A stretch of DNA of 35,456 nt, taken from the IMG/VR virus record IMGVR_UViG_3300030116_001635, positions 1 through 35,456 of that record. One strand, 5' to 3'. The notes under the pieces are model-generated. The model had not been told where the DNA came from and searched no databases. It worked only from the letters and a program-made list of their open reading frames with translations. A program made the position numbers and the translations under genes. Source of the DNA: a virus. Shown piece by piece: positions 7,656 through 13,067 of this stretch (positions within the stretch are counted from its first letter, which is position 1; every line of letters starts with the position of its first letter).

Positions 7656-7900
7656 TCTTCCTCCTCCTTAATTTCATATCCATTTATATCTGTAATTGAT
7701 TCTTCTTCTTGTATTTGCAGTGCAATCTTTTGTGTGTTCTCATTATGGTCGGCAACGAATTCGTCTAACAACTCAGCTATTCTCTGCGTGTTTAAACTGG
7801 TTAGTAATACTCCAGTCTCTACCTTTTGTCCTCCACATGCGTTAGCTAATTTAACTGCCCATCTCTTAATACTTTTGGGGTTGTCAAATATATTAGGCAT
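7652..7900 (-). CDS. Hypothetical small acidic-tailed protein, 82 aa
   Basis: A strong Shine-Dalgarno (AGGAGGTGGG) precedes the ATG. The first half (about 8-30) is basic and amphipathic (KSIKRWAVKLANACGG). The middle is helical (RIAELLDEFVADHNENTQKIALQIQEEE) and the end is a run of Glu. GTTTAAAC is in frame at 7790-7797 (SLNT). It is coupled to the HTH gene by a 4-nt overlap, so the two proteins may act together. Family not recognised. Confidence 0.65.
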   Translation of the reverse strand: MPNIFDNPKSIKRWAVKLANACGGQKVETGVLLTSLNTQRIAELLDEFVADHNENTQKIALQIQEEESITDINGYEIKEEEE

Positions 7901-7934
7901 AAGCCCACCTCCTTCTCTTCTTCTTTTGTTTTGC

Positions 7935-8093
7935 TTAGACTGTTTCGGCTACTGGTATCTCAACTAGCCTTACCAGAAACATACCACCTAAGTCTTTAAG
8001 TTCTCGTACTTTGCATTGTGCGTCATGCTTGTCTTTATAATCCCAAGTCATCACTCCACCATACACACTTGTACTTCGTACTTGATATATCAT
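7935..8093 (-). CDS. Small hypothetical protein, 52 aa
   Basis: A 52-residue frame with AGGAG seven nt before the ATG at 8093. It reads as a compact alpha/beta unit: a beta strand (MIYQVRST), GGVMTWDYKDKHDAQCKVRELKDLGG, then a strand (MFLVRLVEIP). The pattern beta-helix-beta with Lys/Arg in the helix resembles many tiny phage early proteins, but no family is recognised. It fills what would otherwise be an empty 430-bp gap in the operon. Confidence 0.6.
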   Translation of the reverse strand: MIYQVRSTSVYGGVMTWDYKDKHDAQCKVRELKDLGGMFLVRLVEIPVAETV

Positions 8094-8161
8094 AGTTCTC
8101 CTATGTAATCCTCTATTTAATTCTAGTCCTTACTTTCATATATGTAAACTACTGTTGAGGT

Positions 8162-8205
8162 ACAAGGTGTAAGCACAATGAACAAAACTTACACCTTGTT
8201 TAAAC
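8162..8205. other. Perfect 12-bp stem-loop abutting a GTTTAAAC site
   Basis: ACAAGGTGTAAG (8162-8173) and its exact reverse complement CTTACACCTTGT (8188-8199) flank a 14-nt loop. The 3-prime arm runs straight into GTTTAAAC (8198-8205). It lies in the gap between the 39-aa gene and the 52-aa gene. No U-run follows on the minus strand, so it is not a canonical intrinsic terminator. It could be an mRNA processing or stabilising hairpin, or an operator. Confidence 0.7.
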
Positions 8206-8214
8206 ATGTACCTA

Positions 8215-8334
8215 CTACTCTTTTACTTCTACTATCTCATCTACTAAATCACTGCCACTAAGACTTTGTATATGGTCTTCAGCGTCCTCCAAAGATGGTT
8301 CGTCTACTTCTATTACTACTCTAAATATTGGCAT
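8215..8334 (-). CDS. Small acidic protein, 39 aa
   Basis: This 39-residue frame is preceded by GGAGG and the palindrome in the order GGAGG-GT-GTTTAAACA-ATG. The product begins with a beta strand (MPIFRVVIEVDEP) and is otherwise acidic and helical (LEDAEDHIQSLSGSDLVDEIVEV). The start cassette is identical in form to that of four other genes in the operon, which is good evidence that it is translated. Function unknown. Confidence 0.65.
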   Translation of the reverse strand: MPIFRVVIEVDEPSLEDAEDHIQSLSGSDLVDEIVEVKE

Positions 8335-8335
8335 T

Positions 8336-8343
8336 GTTTAAAC
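8336..8343 (-). promoter_or_regulatory. GTTTAAAC stop/start cassette before the 39-aa gene
   Basis: In minus-strand orientation GAGGAGGGTGTTTAAACAATG contains, in order, a Shine-Dalgarno, the final GTT-TAA of the 73-aa gene, one codon (ACA) and the next ATG in the same frame. Confidence 0.7.
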
Positions 8344-8559
8344 ACCCTCCTCTATAACATTGGTATCTACATACCACTTGTGTAATATAATCTGCTGTTC
8401 TTCATTTAACATATCAACTACAAAGTTGTATCTGTTAGTCATTATGTTATGTAGTCTGTACTGCTCCTTGTATGCCTTCCTTAGTGCGTACCTGTCTGCT
8501 AACAGTCCACTCCATATCCATGCTACAATCACAGCTCCTATTATTATGTATGTCTCCAT
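8338..8559 (-). CDS. Small single-TM protein, 73 aa
   Basis: Good Shine-Dalgarno (AGGAGGAATGTA) before the ATG. Residues 4-20 (YIIIGAVIVAWIWSGLL) are a membrane segment, followed by a basic stretch (RYALRKAYKEQYRLHNIM) that predicts a cytoplasmic C-terminal domain. The last 30 residues are helical. The protein ends in GV with its stop inside GTTTAAAC. It might be a membrane-associated host-takeover or superinfection factor, but there is no specific evidence. Confidence 0.65.
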   Translation of the reverse strand: METYIIIGAVIVAWIWSGLLADRYALRKAYKEQYRLHNIMTNRYNFVVDMLNEEQQIILHKWYVDTNVIEEGV

Positions 8560-8570
8560 TACATTCCTCC

Positions 8571-8789
8571 TTATGAATATTTACCATGCCCTAATAACTC
8601 TTTTAATATAGTTATTCTTGCGTAGTGCCATATCAAGTTATCCATAGCAGAAAAATCTCTTCTGCTAACTTTTTCAATAACTTGCCATACTTCCATACCT
8701 GCTACATCTTCACTATCATAAGCTCCTTTGTTTATGTAGTCTTGCAGGTTTGCTTCTTCTAGTTTTAATTTTGCTAATACATCTGGCAT
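8571..8789 (-). CDS. Hypothetical helical protein, 72 aa
   Basis: Starts at TAATG overlapping the upstream stop, with GGAGGAAG ahead. Almost entirely alpha-helical by composition (VLAKLKLEEANLQDYINKG, DVAGMEVWQVIEKVSRRDF, LIWHYARITILKELLGHG). No Cys pairs and no membrane segment. It belongs to the run of small early proteins with no recognised family; a protein-protein adaptor is one possibility. Confidence 0.65.
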   Translation of the reverse strand: MPDVLAKLKLEEANLQDYINKGAYDSEDVAGMEVWQVIEKVSRRDFSAMDNLIWHYARITILKELLGHGKYS

Positions 8790-9145
8790 TACTCTTCCTC
8801 CTCTACTGTCGTAGTCTCTCCCATTGTCTTACCAAATCCCATCTCTTTGAGTTTGTTTAAACAGTGTTCTGTGTACTCTCCATCTTCAGTTATCCAACCA
8901 TAGTCCATCATGTCCTGCACTTGCGTTGCCACTGCCTTATTTACATCAAGGTATTCTCTGTATTCCTGTTTGTCTTGACCTAACTTTCTAATCAAAGTTC
9001 TAAAGAACATTGTGCATTGTTCAAAGTTAAGATGACCTTCTGTAAATAACTTGTGCATTATCTTTATGTAATCTCTGTCGTTGTGCTTACCTGAATCCAT
9101 CAAGGTTTGGTTTACATACCCTTGATATTTTTTTATATCACTCAT
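8789..9145 (-). CDS. Hypothetical protein, 118 aa
   Basis: Start is the ATG of a GTTTAAACAATG cassette with GGAGG 11 nt upstream. The product is helical (SDIKKYQGYVNQTLMDSG, LNFEQCTMFFRTLIRKL) with a central WITEDGEYTEHCLNKLKEMGFG that looks like a small winged or beta-turn motif, and an acidic C-terminus. A second palindrome is in frame at 8855-8862 (CLNK). The WITEDGEYT segment resembles the LISKDGKITQHG segment of the 81-aa protein at 10503-10748, hinting at paralogy. Function unknown. Confidence 0.65.
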   Translation of the reverse strand: MSDIKKYQGYVNQTLMDSGKHNDRDYIKIMHKLFTEGHLNFEQCTMFFRTLIRKLGQDKQEYREYLDVNKAVATQVQDMMDYGWITEDGEYTEHCLNKLKEMGFGKTMGETTTVEEEE

Positions 9146-9146
9146 T

Positions 9147-9154
9147 GTTTAAAC
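9147..9154 (-). promoter_or_regulatory. GTTTAAAC stop/start cassette before the 118-aa gene
   Basis: Minus-strand GGAGGATGTTTAAACAATG holds a Shine-Dalgarno, the last codon and TAA of the 111-aa gene, and the next ATG. The palindrome occupies the whole spacer. Confidence 0.7.
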
Positions 9155-9484
9155 ATCCTCCTTGTCTATTACTACTAATTGCTTAGCAGTAGTCTTGCCT
9201 TCACGATACGCTCTCATGTGTATCTTGGATTCGTTGTATGTGTATTTGTTTTGTATACACTGCCACAACTGTTGTACTACTTCCACTGTGTTGTGTAAGT
9301 CCTTGGCTAACTTCTCCTTTTCTTCTCTTAACATTTCTGTGACTTGTGTTGGCTTGTACTCTGAGATTTGGTCATGCTCTTTGTCATAACTAAAATTCTC
9401 ATTCATGTAGTCGCTGTGATAATTAAATAGATTGCCTTTGCTATCTGAGATAATTACTTCGTGTATAAAATATTCTTCTGCCAT
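9149..9484 (-). CDS. Hypothetical protein, 111 aa
   Basis: AAGGAGAAACA precedes the ATG. The N-terminal 40 residues look like beta strands (YFIHEVIISDSKGNLFNYHS); residues 50-80 are a likely coiled coil (TEMLREEKEKLAKDLHNTVEVVQQLWQCI); the C-terminus is basic then acidic. Its stop is inside GTTTAAAC at 9147-9154. A further palindrome lies 15 nt upstream of its start, on the far side of the ribosome-binding site. No family recognised. Confidence 0.65.
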   Translation of the reverse strand: MAEEYFIHEVIISDSKGNLFNYHSDYMNENFSYDKEHDQISEYKPTQVTEMLREEKEKLAKDLHNTVEVVQQLWQCIQNKYTYNESKIHMRAYREGKTTAKQLVVIDKEDV

Positions 9485-9498
9485 TGTTTCTCCTTCTT

Positions 9499-9540
9499 GT
9501 TTAAACAGCTAGAGAGGTAGGGCTACTTACCTCTCTGCTG
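9499..9540 (-). other. Intergenic hairpin with a bulge, abutting GTTTAAAC
   Basis: CAGC plus AGAGAGGTA (9506-9519) pair with TACCTCTCT plus GCTG (9528-9540), a 13-bp stem with one bulged T and an 8-nt loop. Read on the minus strand the stem ends directly in GTTTAAAC (9499-9506), giving a short U-run only. It separates the 311-aa gene from the 111-aa gene and may be a leaky terminator or an RNA processing site. Confidence 0.65.
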
Positions 9541-9550
9541 TCATCCACTT

Positions 9551-10486
9551 TTAGTTTTCTTCCTTCCATGTGTTTCTTTGTAGAGTTCCACCTCTAGTTA
9601 TATTCCAATAACCTACAAGTGTTTCACTTGTGCCATCAGTATATTTAAAAGTAGTAGTCCATTGTTTTCTTCTCTTGTCCTCTGGATTCCTACCTTTGTG
9701 TTGTGATATACCATCAGAGTTGTACCTACTAGCTCCCATGCCTGTTTGCAAGTCTGCTAGTCGTATGCCCTGCCATCTCTCTGTCTCCCAGTTGTTATCC
9801 ATACCTGCAAGTAGACCTTCTAGTATGTCCTCTGCTCTTTCGTTTGCATAGTCTGGCTCAAACTTACCATCCTCATCAACATCATAAGAATCATGTGCGT
9901 CTAGGATTTCTTGTGGTGTATCTTTGGTTATCTCTACCACCTTGTTTGTACTACCATCCCAGTAGTATCTACCAGTCTCACATCTAGTTTTATCTAACAA
10001 AGATGGAAAGTGTGCTAATACATCTGGATGTTTACCATCTAACCAGTTGTCTTTGTATCTTCTTGCTATCTCTCCTGATTCCTCAGCTACTAACAGCATG
10101 TTTAAACACTGTTGTGCTAACTGAATAATCTGTTCTTTGTTATCAAAGTAAATAGAAAAGTTTGCTTGTTCTCTGTCTCTTCTATTTTCTTTATCTCTAC
10201 TAGCATATCCAGTAAGACTGATACCACCTAGGTGTCTATCTGTTGTAAGATATAGTCTCTGTTTAAACACAGAGCTACCATATCCATAGATACCATTGAC
10301 ATCAAAGTTTAAAAAGTCTAGCCCATCTTGTAATGTGTATTCCTTTACAGGTTTGTAGCCATCATTTTTATTCCATGGTTTGCCACCATCTACATTTACA
10401 GATTCTACATCAGCATTAAATTTCTGTGCGTCTGCAATATCCATAGCTTGTCCTTTTGTTATTGTTTCTTTTATTTCTTGTGTCAT
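9551..10486 (-). CDS. Hypothetical early protein, 311 aa
   Basis: It starts in a GTTTAAACAATG cassette with GGAG upstream. The sequence is soluble and rich in Asp, Gly and Trp, with no transmembrane segment. Noticeable stretches are LYLTTDRHLGGISLTGYASRD, IYFDNKEQIIQLAQQCLNMLL, and a C-terminal basic domain with repeated Trp and Thr (KQWTTTFKYTDGTSETLVGYW). The middle (about 195-230) is acidic with DYDVDEDGKFEPD-like calcium-loop character. Two palindromes are in frame (10100 as CLNM, 10261 as VFKQ). It is the largest unidentified gene of the minus block. Confidence 0.7.
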   Translation of the reverse strand: MTQEIKETITKGQAMDIADAQKFNADVESVNVDGGKPWNKNDGYKPVKEYTLQDGLDFLNFDVNGIYGYGSSVFKQRLYLTTDRHLGGISLTGYASRDKENRRDREQANFSIYFDNKEQIIQLAQQCLNMLLVAEESGEIARRYKDNWLDGKHPDVLAHFPSLLDKTRCETGRYYWDGSTNKVVEITKDTPQEILDAHDSYDVDEDGKFEPDYANERAEDILEGLLAGMDNNWETERWQGIRLADLQTGMGASRYNSDGISQHKGRNPEDKRRKQWTTTFKYTDGTSETLVGYWNITRGGTLQRNTWKEEN

Positions 10487-10487
10487 T

Positions 10488-10495
10488 GTTTAAAC
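10488..10495 (-). promoter_or_regulatory. GTTTAAAC in SD-start spacer of the 311-aa gene
   Basis: AAGGAGAGTGTTTAAACAATG on the minus strand. Here the upstream stop (TAA at 10503-10505) lies before the Shine-Dalgarno, so the palindrome is kept although it is not needed as a stop codon. Confidence 0.65.
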
Positions 10496-10502
10496 ACTCT
10501 CC

Positions 10503-10748
10503 TTATTTCTCTTCTAACAACATCTGGTCTTGTTTCACATTCTCTATTGAATCAAGTCCATGTTGTGTTATCTTTCCATCTTTAGATATTAGATTTAGTT
10601 CTATTATCTGTTTAGCTGTTCGTCCATAGTGTCCTTGTAATGACCATGCTTGTTTACTCTTTATTAGTTTGCTAAAGAGATTCAAAGTACCTTCATAATC
10701 AAGCTCACCTGTTTCGTATGCTATTATTTGTTCTACTGTATCTGGCAT
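10503..10748 (-). CDS. Conserved marine-phage-type small protein, 81 aa
   Basis: The product reads MPDTVEQIIAYETGELDYEG, then a segment LFSKLIKSKQAWSLQGHYGRTAKQIIELNLIS. The AWSLQGHYGRTA pattern is familiar from small hypothetical proteins of marine cyanophages and pelagiphages. It is predicted to be helical with a short DGKIT turn near 64-68. Its start uses the GTTTAAACAATG cassette and follows the 59-aa gene immediately. Function unknown; resemblance is from memory of the family and was not checked. Confidence 0.7.
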   Translation of the reverse strand: MPDTVEQIIAYETGELDYEGTLNLFSKLIKSKQAWSLQGHYGRTAKQIIELNLISKDGKITQHGLDSIENVKQDQMLLEEK

Positions 10749-10749
10749 T

Positions 10750-10757
10750 GTTTAAAC
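10750..10757 (-). promoter_or_regulatory. GTTTAAAC stop/start cassette before the 81-aa gene
   Basis: Minus-strand AGAGGTGTTTAAACAATG. The GTT-TAA ends the 59-aa gene and the ATG starts the 81-aa gene one codon later in the same frame. Confidence 0.7.
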
Positions 10758-10931
10758 ACCTCTGCCTTCTACTTGTTCTTTGATTGATTCCCAGTTGCTT
10801 AATGTATCTGTGTGCATTTTCTTCCACACTGATTGCAACAAGTCATCTTGTAGTGCTTGTACTTTTTCTTCTGGTAAATAGACACTAGCTCTTCGTAGTA
10901 TTCCATTTATCTCTTTGATTGTTTCTTCCAA
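10752..10931 (-). CDS. Small helical protein with TTG start, 59 aa
   Basis: AAGGAGGT lies 7 nt before a TTG at 10931, which opens a 59-residue frame; no ATG is available, so TTG is the likely start. The product is amphipathic and charged (EETIKEINGILRRA, YLPEEKVQALQDDLLQSVWKKM). It ends in GV with its stop inside a GTTTAAAC cassette, like four other genes of the block. It is the first gene after the promoter candidate at 11145-11174. Function unknown. Confidence 0.6.
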   Translation of the reverse strand: MEETIKEINGILRRASVYLPEEKVQALQDDLLQSVWKKMHTDTLSNWESIKEQVEGRGV

Positions 10932-11144
10932 TTTGCTACCTCCTTGTTTGTTTCTAGGATTCTGGAGAGATGAGTTAGGTGTGCGTTTACTTGTTTAACT
11001 CTTAGCTCCTAAGTATCTCACTCAGTAAGCAACCTTAATCTCTCCTTCCTCCTAGCATATTGAAAGGAGTAAATAATCTACATTAATTATCTACTTACCT
11101 ACAAACTTACTAGCCCTGTGATATATACCAACAGCTATTTACAA

Positions 11145-11174
11145 ATAATATTTAGGATAAACTTGACATGTCAC
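11145..11174 (-). promoter_or_regulatory. Promoter candidate for the minus-strand early operon
   Basis: On the minus strand GTGACA (11174-11169) and TATTAT (11150-11145) are separated by 18 bp, each one mismatch from the sigma-70 consensus. A perfect 10-bp palindrome TGACATGTCA (11164-11173) covers the -35. GTTTAAAC (11180-11187) lies 5 bp upstream. ACATGT occurs at 11166-11171 and 11186-11191, 20 bp apart. The layout suggests regulated initiation of the operon that begins with the 59-aa gene. Confidence 0.5.
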
Positions 11175-11179
11175 CCCTT

Positions 11180-11187
11180 GTTTAAAC
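11180..11187. promoter_or_regulatory. GTTTAAAC operator candidate upstream of the -35
   Basis: An intergenic palindrome immediately upstream of the GTGACA -35 candidate in the minus direction. Its extended context (CCTTGTTTAAACATGTA) is shared with the copy at 8198-8205. Confidence 0.55.
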
Positions 11188-11249
11188 ATGTATATAAATA
11201 CCACTACATATTGTATGTCCTAAATGGCTCTGTATGAAGAATAAATGAC

Positions 11250-11266
11250 AACTGTGGATGACAGTT
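11250..11266. other. Inverted repeat with DnaA-box-like sequence
   Basis: AACTGT-GGATG-ACAGTT is a perfect 6-bp dyad. On the minus strand it contains TCATCCACA, one mismatch from the TTATCCACA DnaA box. A single degenerate box is weak evidence of an origin. Confidence 0.35.
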
Positions 11267-11276
11267 CCAGAACAGG

Positions 11277-11309
11277 TATCGTGCTCTTAAATCGTCTCTA
11301 TCGTGCTCT
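11277..11309. repeat. Iteron-like repeats ATCGTGCTCT
   Basis: TATCGTGCTCT occurs at 11277-11287 and 11299-11309, with a degenerate ATCGTCTCT copy between them (11291-11299), giving three ATCGT units in 33 bp. They lie between the terminator and the early promoter and could be binding sites for an initiator or regulator. Confidence 0.55.
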
Positions 11310-11315
11310 CAGGTA

Positions 11316-11345
11316 TAAAACAGAAAACCCCTGATTTCTCAGGGG
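11316..11345 (-). terminator. Intrinsic terminator with GAAA tetraloop
   Basis: On the minus strand CCCCTGA-GAAA-TCAGGGG forms a 7-bp GC-rich stem with a GNRA loop, followed at once by TTTTCTGTTTTA. It lies 23 bp beyond the stop of the 157-aa gene and separates the two minus-strand operons. Confidence 0.85.
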
Positions 11346-11368
11346 CTCTGCACACAAGGGGGATTGTG

Positions 11369-11842
11369 TTATTTGTTCTCTAGTTCCTCTCTCTGCTTGT
11401 TTAAACGAGGTTGGAATGTTGGGATAAAATACTTGCTCATATATTTACCCCATCTGGAATCTGTCCAGTCTTCAAACAATAATTCCCATGCTCCATAAGT
11501 TCTGTACTTATCTACATTTTCTAGTGCTTGTTTAAACGAGTATTCATAATACATGAACCTACCATCTACTTGTATGTTCCATTTTTTAAACAGCTCATCT
11601 TTAGTTCCTTCTAATCTTTTGCCATTAGAAAAATCTAAGATTTGATTGCTTACTTTATTTAATAAGAAGGCATGACCTCCCCACCATTCAGAAGCCATCT
11701 CTCTTACTGCATGTACCAATACCCAGTCATCTTTTTCATTTGCAGTTGTTCTGTTATTCATTTCTACAAACTCCCAAAGATTTGCATAATAACAATTAGA
11801 ATAATCTATTCCTCTAATTTGTTTTTTAGTTTCTTTACTCAT
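11369..11842 (-). CDS. Possible papain/transglutaminase-fold protein, 157 aa
   Basis: Residues about 13-30 read DYSNCYYANLWEFVEMN, then DWVLVHAVREM, then GGHAFL and, a strand later, ILDFSNG. A Cys near the N-terminus followed by a buried His and an Asp/Asn is the order of catalytic residues in papain-like or transglutaminase-like folds used by phages. The pattern is suggestive but not diagnostic. The C-terminal half is rich in aromatics and basic. GAGAGGAAAACA precedes the ATG, with a palindrome (11856-11863) just upstream. Two further palindromes are in frame, at 11399 (RLNK) and 11530 (SFKQ), and an intrinsic terminator follows. Confidence 0.6.
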   Translation of the reverse strand: MSKETKKQIRGIDYSNCYYANLWEFVEMNNRTTANEKDDWVLVHAVREMASEWWGGHAFLLNKVSNQILDFSNGKRLEGTKDELFKKWNIQVDGRFMYYEYSFKQALENVDKYRTYGAWELLFEDWTDSRWGKYMSKYFIPTFQPRLNKQREELENK

Positions 11843-11855
11843 TGTTTTCCTCTCT

Positions 11856-11885
11856 GTTTAAACAAGGGGGAGGTTATCCCCCTTG
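11856..11885 (-). other. Hairpin CAAGGGGG/CCCCCTTG abutting GTTTAAAC
   Basis: CAAGGGGG (11863-11870) and CCCCCTTG (11878-11885) form a perfect 8-bp GC-rich stem with a 7-nt loop just after the stop of the SprT-like gene. On the minus strand the stem runs into TTTAAAC, so the palindrome GTTTAAAC (11856-11863) supplies the only U-run. A weak intrinsic terminator, or a terminator assisted by a bound protein, is plausible. Confidence 0.65.
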
Positions 11886-11893
11886 AATAAATC

Positions 11894-12631
11894 TTATACA
11901 TAGCTACCTATGTTGATTTCTGATTCTATACTAGCCACACCTTGACACACTGGGCATGTTATATCTCTAACTTTACTGAGAACACCTGAGCTCATATAGA
12001 ACACAGTGCCATGACCTTTGCGTCTTGCTTTATCGCTAGTACCTTCGCACCAGACATCTAAGCAGACACATTTGATTTGTCTTGTTGATTGCTTTTTGCC
12101 TCTGTGGACATAAGCCACATAAGGATATAGACCATTCTTTTTTAACCATCCAGATATTACCTGAATGAATTCTGCTGATACAGTTGTGGCAGTTGGAATA
12201 CCTGCTTGTTTAAACACACCGAAGACTCCATCTAAGAATTCTCCTTTGTGACCTGTACCTTCTGTAAGAACAGCATGGGTTATCTCATGGGCAGTCACCA
12301 TTAAGACCTGAATTGTTTCGTCAAGCTCTCTGGATATTTCTACCTTCCTAGTTTCTCCATTAGCTGAAGCTCCTAGATAATGACATTGACCTAACACAGC
12401 GTTATAGTTTTTGTTAGACCTTCCTCTTGTATCTCCGATATGAATCTTGATACCATCTTTGCCCATTGCTGAAGAATCTCCAATATTCTTTTTAGCTAAT
12501 TCTTTTACGCAGAATTTAGCGAAAGAATTTAAGTAGTCTTCTGCTGTTTGCTTTTTACTCACTGGTAATTTATTTATCCACTTTGGATAATCTTTTTTAG
12601 TTATAGTCTTGAACTCACTTCGTGATTTCAT
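11894..12631 (-). CDS. SprT-like zinc metalloprotease, 245 aa
   Basis: The motif AHEITH (HExxH at 115-119) is followed by GTGHKGEF with a third His at 128, the usual zinc site of SprT/Spartan-like peptidases found in phages. C-terminally, from about 187, Cys pairs (IKCVCLDVWCEG and CPVC) form the zinc ribbon typical of the family. The family cleaves proteins on DNA or acts in virion or host-takeover steps; the exact substrate is unknown. It starts at an ATG overlapping the upstream stop (TAATG). A palindrome is in frame at 12208-12215 (VFKQ). Confidence 0.8.
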   Translation of the reverse strand: MKSRSEFKTITKKDYPKWINKLPVSKKQTAEDYLNSFAKFCVKELAKKNIGDSSAMGKDGIKIHIGDTRGRSNKNYNAVLGQCHYLGASANGETRKVEISRELDETIQVLMVTAHEITHAVLTEGTGHKGEFLDGVFGVFKQAGIPTATTVSAEFIQVISGWLKKNGLYPYVAYVHRGKKQSTRQIKCVCLDVWCEGTSDKARRKGHGTVFYMSSGVLSKVRDITCPVCQGVASIESEINIGSYV

Positions 12632-12771
12632 TATTTATCTCCTTTTTTGTTTGCTTTAAATTCTGGACAAGTTTTACAATAAAATGAATTCTCATCTGAT
12701 TGTAATTCTTCTCCCATTTCTAATTCTCTTTTGCACCAATAACAAAAGAACTTTGGAATTATACCTGCCAT
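12631..12771 (-). CDS. Zinc-ribbon micro-protein, 46 aa
   Basis: GAGGAG lies 7 nt before the ATG at 12771. The 46 residues contain CYWC (10-13) and CKTC (32-35), a full four-Cys zinc ribbon with a 18-residue loop, and a Lys-rich end. The stop overlaps the ATG of the SprT-like gene, so the two are translated together. It is the first gene of the minus-strand operon. It could be a DNA- or protein-binding adaptor; no family name is given. Confidence 0.7.
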   Translation of the reverse strand: MAGIIPKFFCYWCKRELEMGEELQSDENSFYCKTCPEFKANKKGDK

Positions 12772-12815
12772 TGTTTTCTCCTCGTTTGTGTATACTCCAG
12801 TTTACAATACTCCCA

Positions 12816-12859
12816 GTTTAAACAAGGTATTTCTTTAGAATTTTTCTATATGTTTAAAC
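12816..12859. promoter_or_regulatory. Pair of GTTTAAAC sites upstream of the minus operon
   Basis: Two intergenic palindromes at 12816-12823 and 12852-12859 are 36 bp apart centre to centre, 45 and 81 bp upstream of the first minus-strand ATG. Both are followed on the plus strand by AAG. I see no convincing -35/-10 pair between them. Confidence 0.55.
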
Positions 12860-12910
12860 AAGCATACCCCCCTTTGTAATAGTTTAAATTTAGTACAGGG
12901 TATATACTAT

Positions 12911-12925
12911 CTAGGTCATACCTAG
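12911..12925. other. Operator-like dyad CTAGGT-CAT-ACCTAG
   Basis: A perfect 6-bp inverted repeat with a 3-bp centre in the divergent intergenic region. The size is typical of a repressor half-site pair, and it differs from the GTTTAAAC family. Confidence 0.45.
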
Positions 12926-13067
12926 GATATATGTATTCATATAGAATCAGAATATCTAATTATGTAATATGGGTAAGCCTATATCCATAAGGACATAAGC
13001 ATGGGGGGGTTTAATGTGCACCCCATAACTACAATGTATGTAGCCTCTAAATATATGCTGTTAAAGG

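Larger units (their letters stand above)
10932..11368. other. 437-bp non-coding region: terminator, repeats, promoter, leader
   Basis: No credible open frame with a ribosome-binding site is seen on either strand. Reading in the minus direction it holds the terminator of the 157-aa gene, three ATCGT-type repeats, a 6-bp inverted repeat with a DnaA-box-like sequence, a GTTTAAAC site, a TGACATGTCA dyad with a promoter candidate, and a leader of about 200 nt. The leader contains purine-rich GGAGGAAGGAGAG without a following start codon, and a small CTTAG/CTAAG dyad (11001-11013). Confidence 0.65.
5332..12859. repeat. Dispersed palindrome GTTTAAAC, 21 copies in this block
   Basis: The perfect 8-bp palindrome GTTTAAAC starts at 5332, 5812, 6239, 7229, 7790, 8198, 8336, 8855, 9147, 9499, 10100, 10261, 10488, 10750, 11180, 11399, 11530, 11856, 12208, 12816 and 12852. 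Nine more copies lie outside the block: 277, 1664, 4455, 22375, 22424, 22488, 26374, 33136 and 33466. There are none between 12.9 and 22.3 kb. The 3-prime neighbour is almost always A, and the minus-strand context is often GTTTAAACAATG at starts. Copies inside genes are read as Leu-Asn or Phe-Lys, the two phases without a stop. The clustering at gene junctions suggests a protein-binding regulatory site, by analogy with stoperators. Confidence 0.9.

Noticed and set aside
7548-7967. Plus-strand frame of 139 codons across several minus-strand genes
   Set aside because: It runs antisense through three well-supported minus genes with good ribosome-binding sites and shows a Ser/Leu-rich shadow composition.
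11163-11196. Plus-strand promoter using TTGACA at 11163 and TATATA at 11191
   Set aside because: The spacer is 22 bp, far too long, and transcription would run into minus-strand genes with no plus-strand gene ahead.
5332-12859. CRISPR array or insertion-sequence ends as explanation for GTTTAAAC copies
   Set aside because: The repeat is only 8 bp, spacing is irregular, copies fall inside genes in different phases, and no transposase, integrase or cas gene is visible.
5332-12859. Restriction-modification target selected by a phage methylase
   Set aside because: No methyltransferase or restriction gene is recognisable in the window, and the precise placement between SD and start favours a regulatory role. 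It remains possible if such a gene lies outside.
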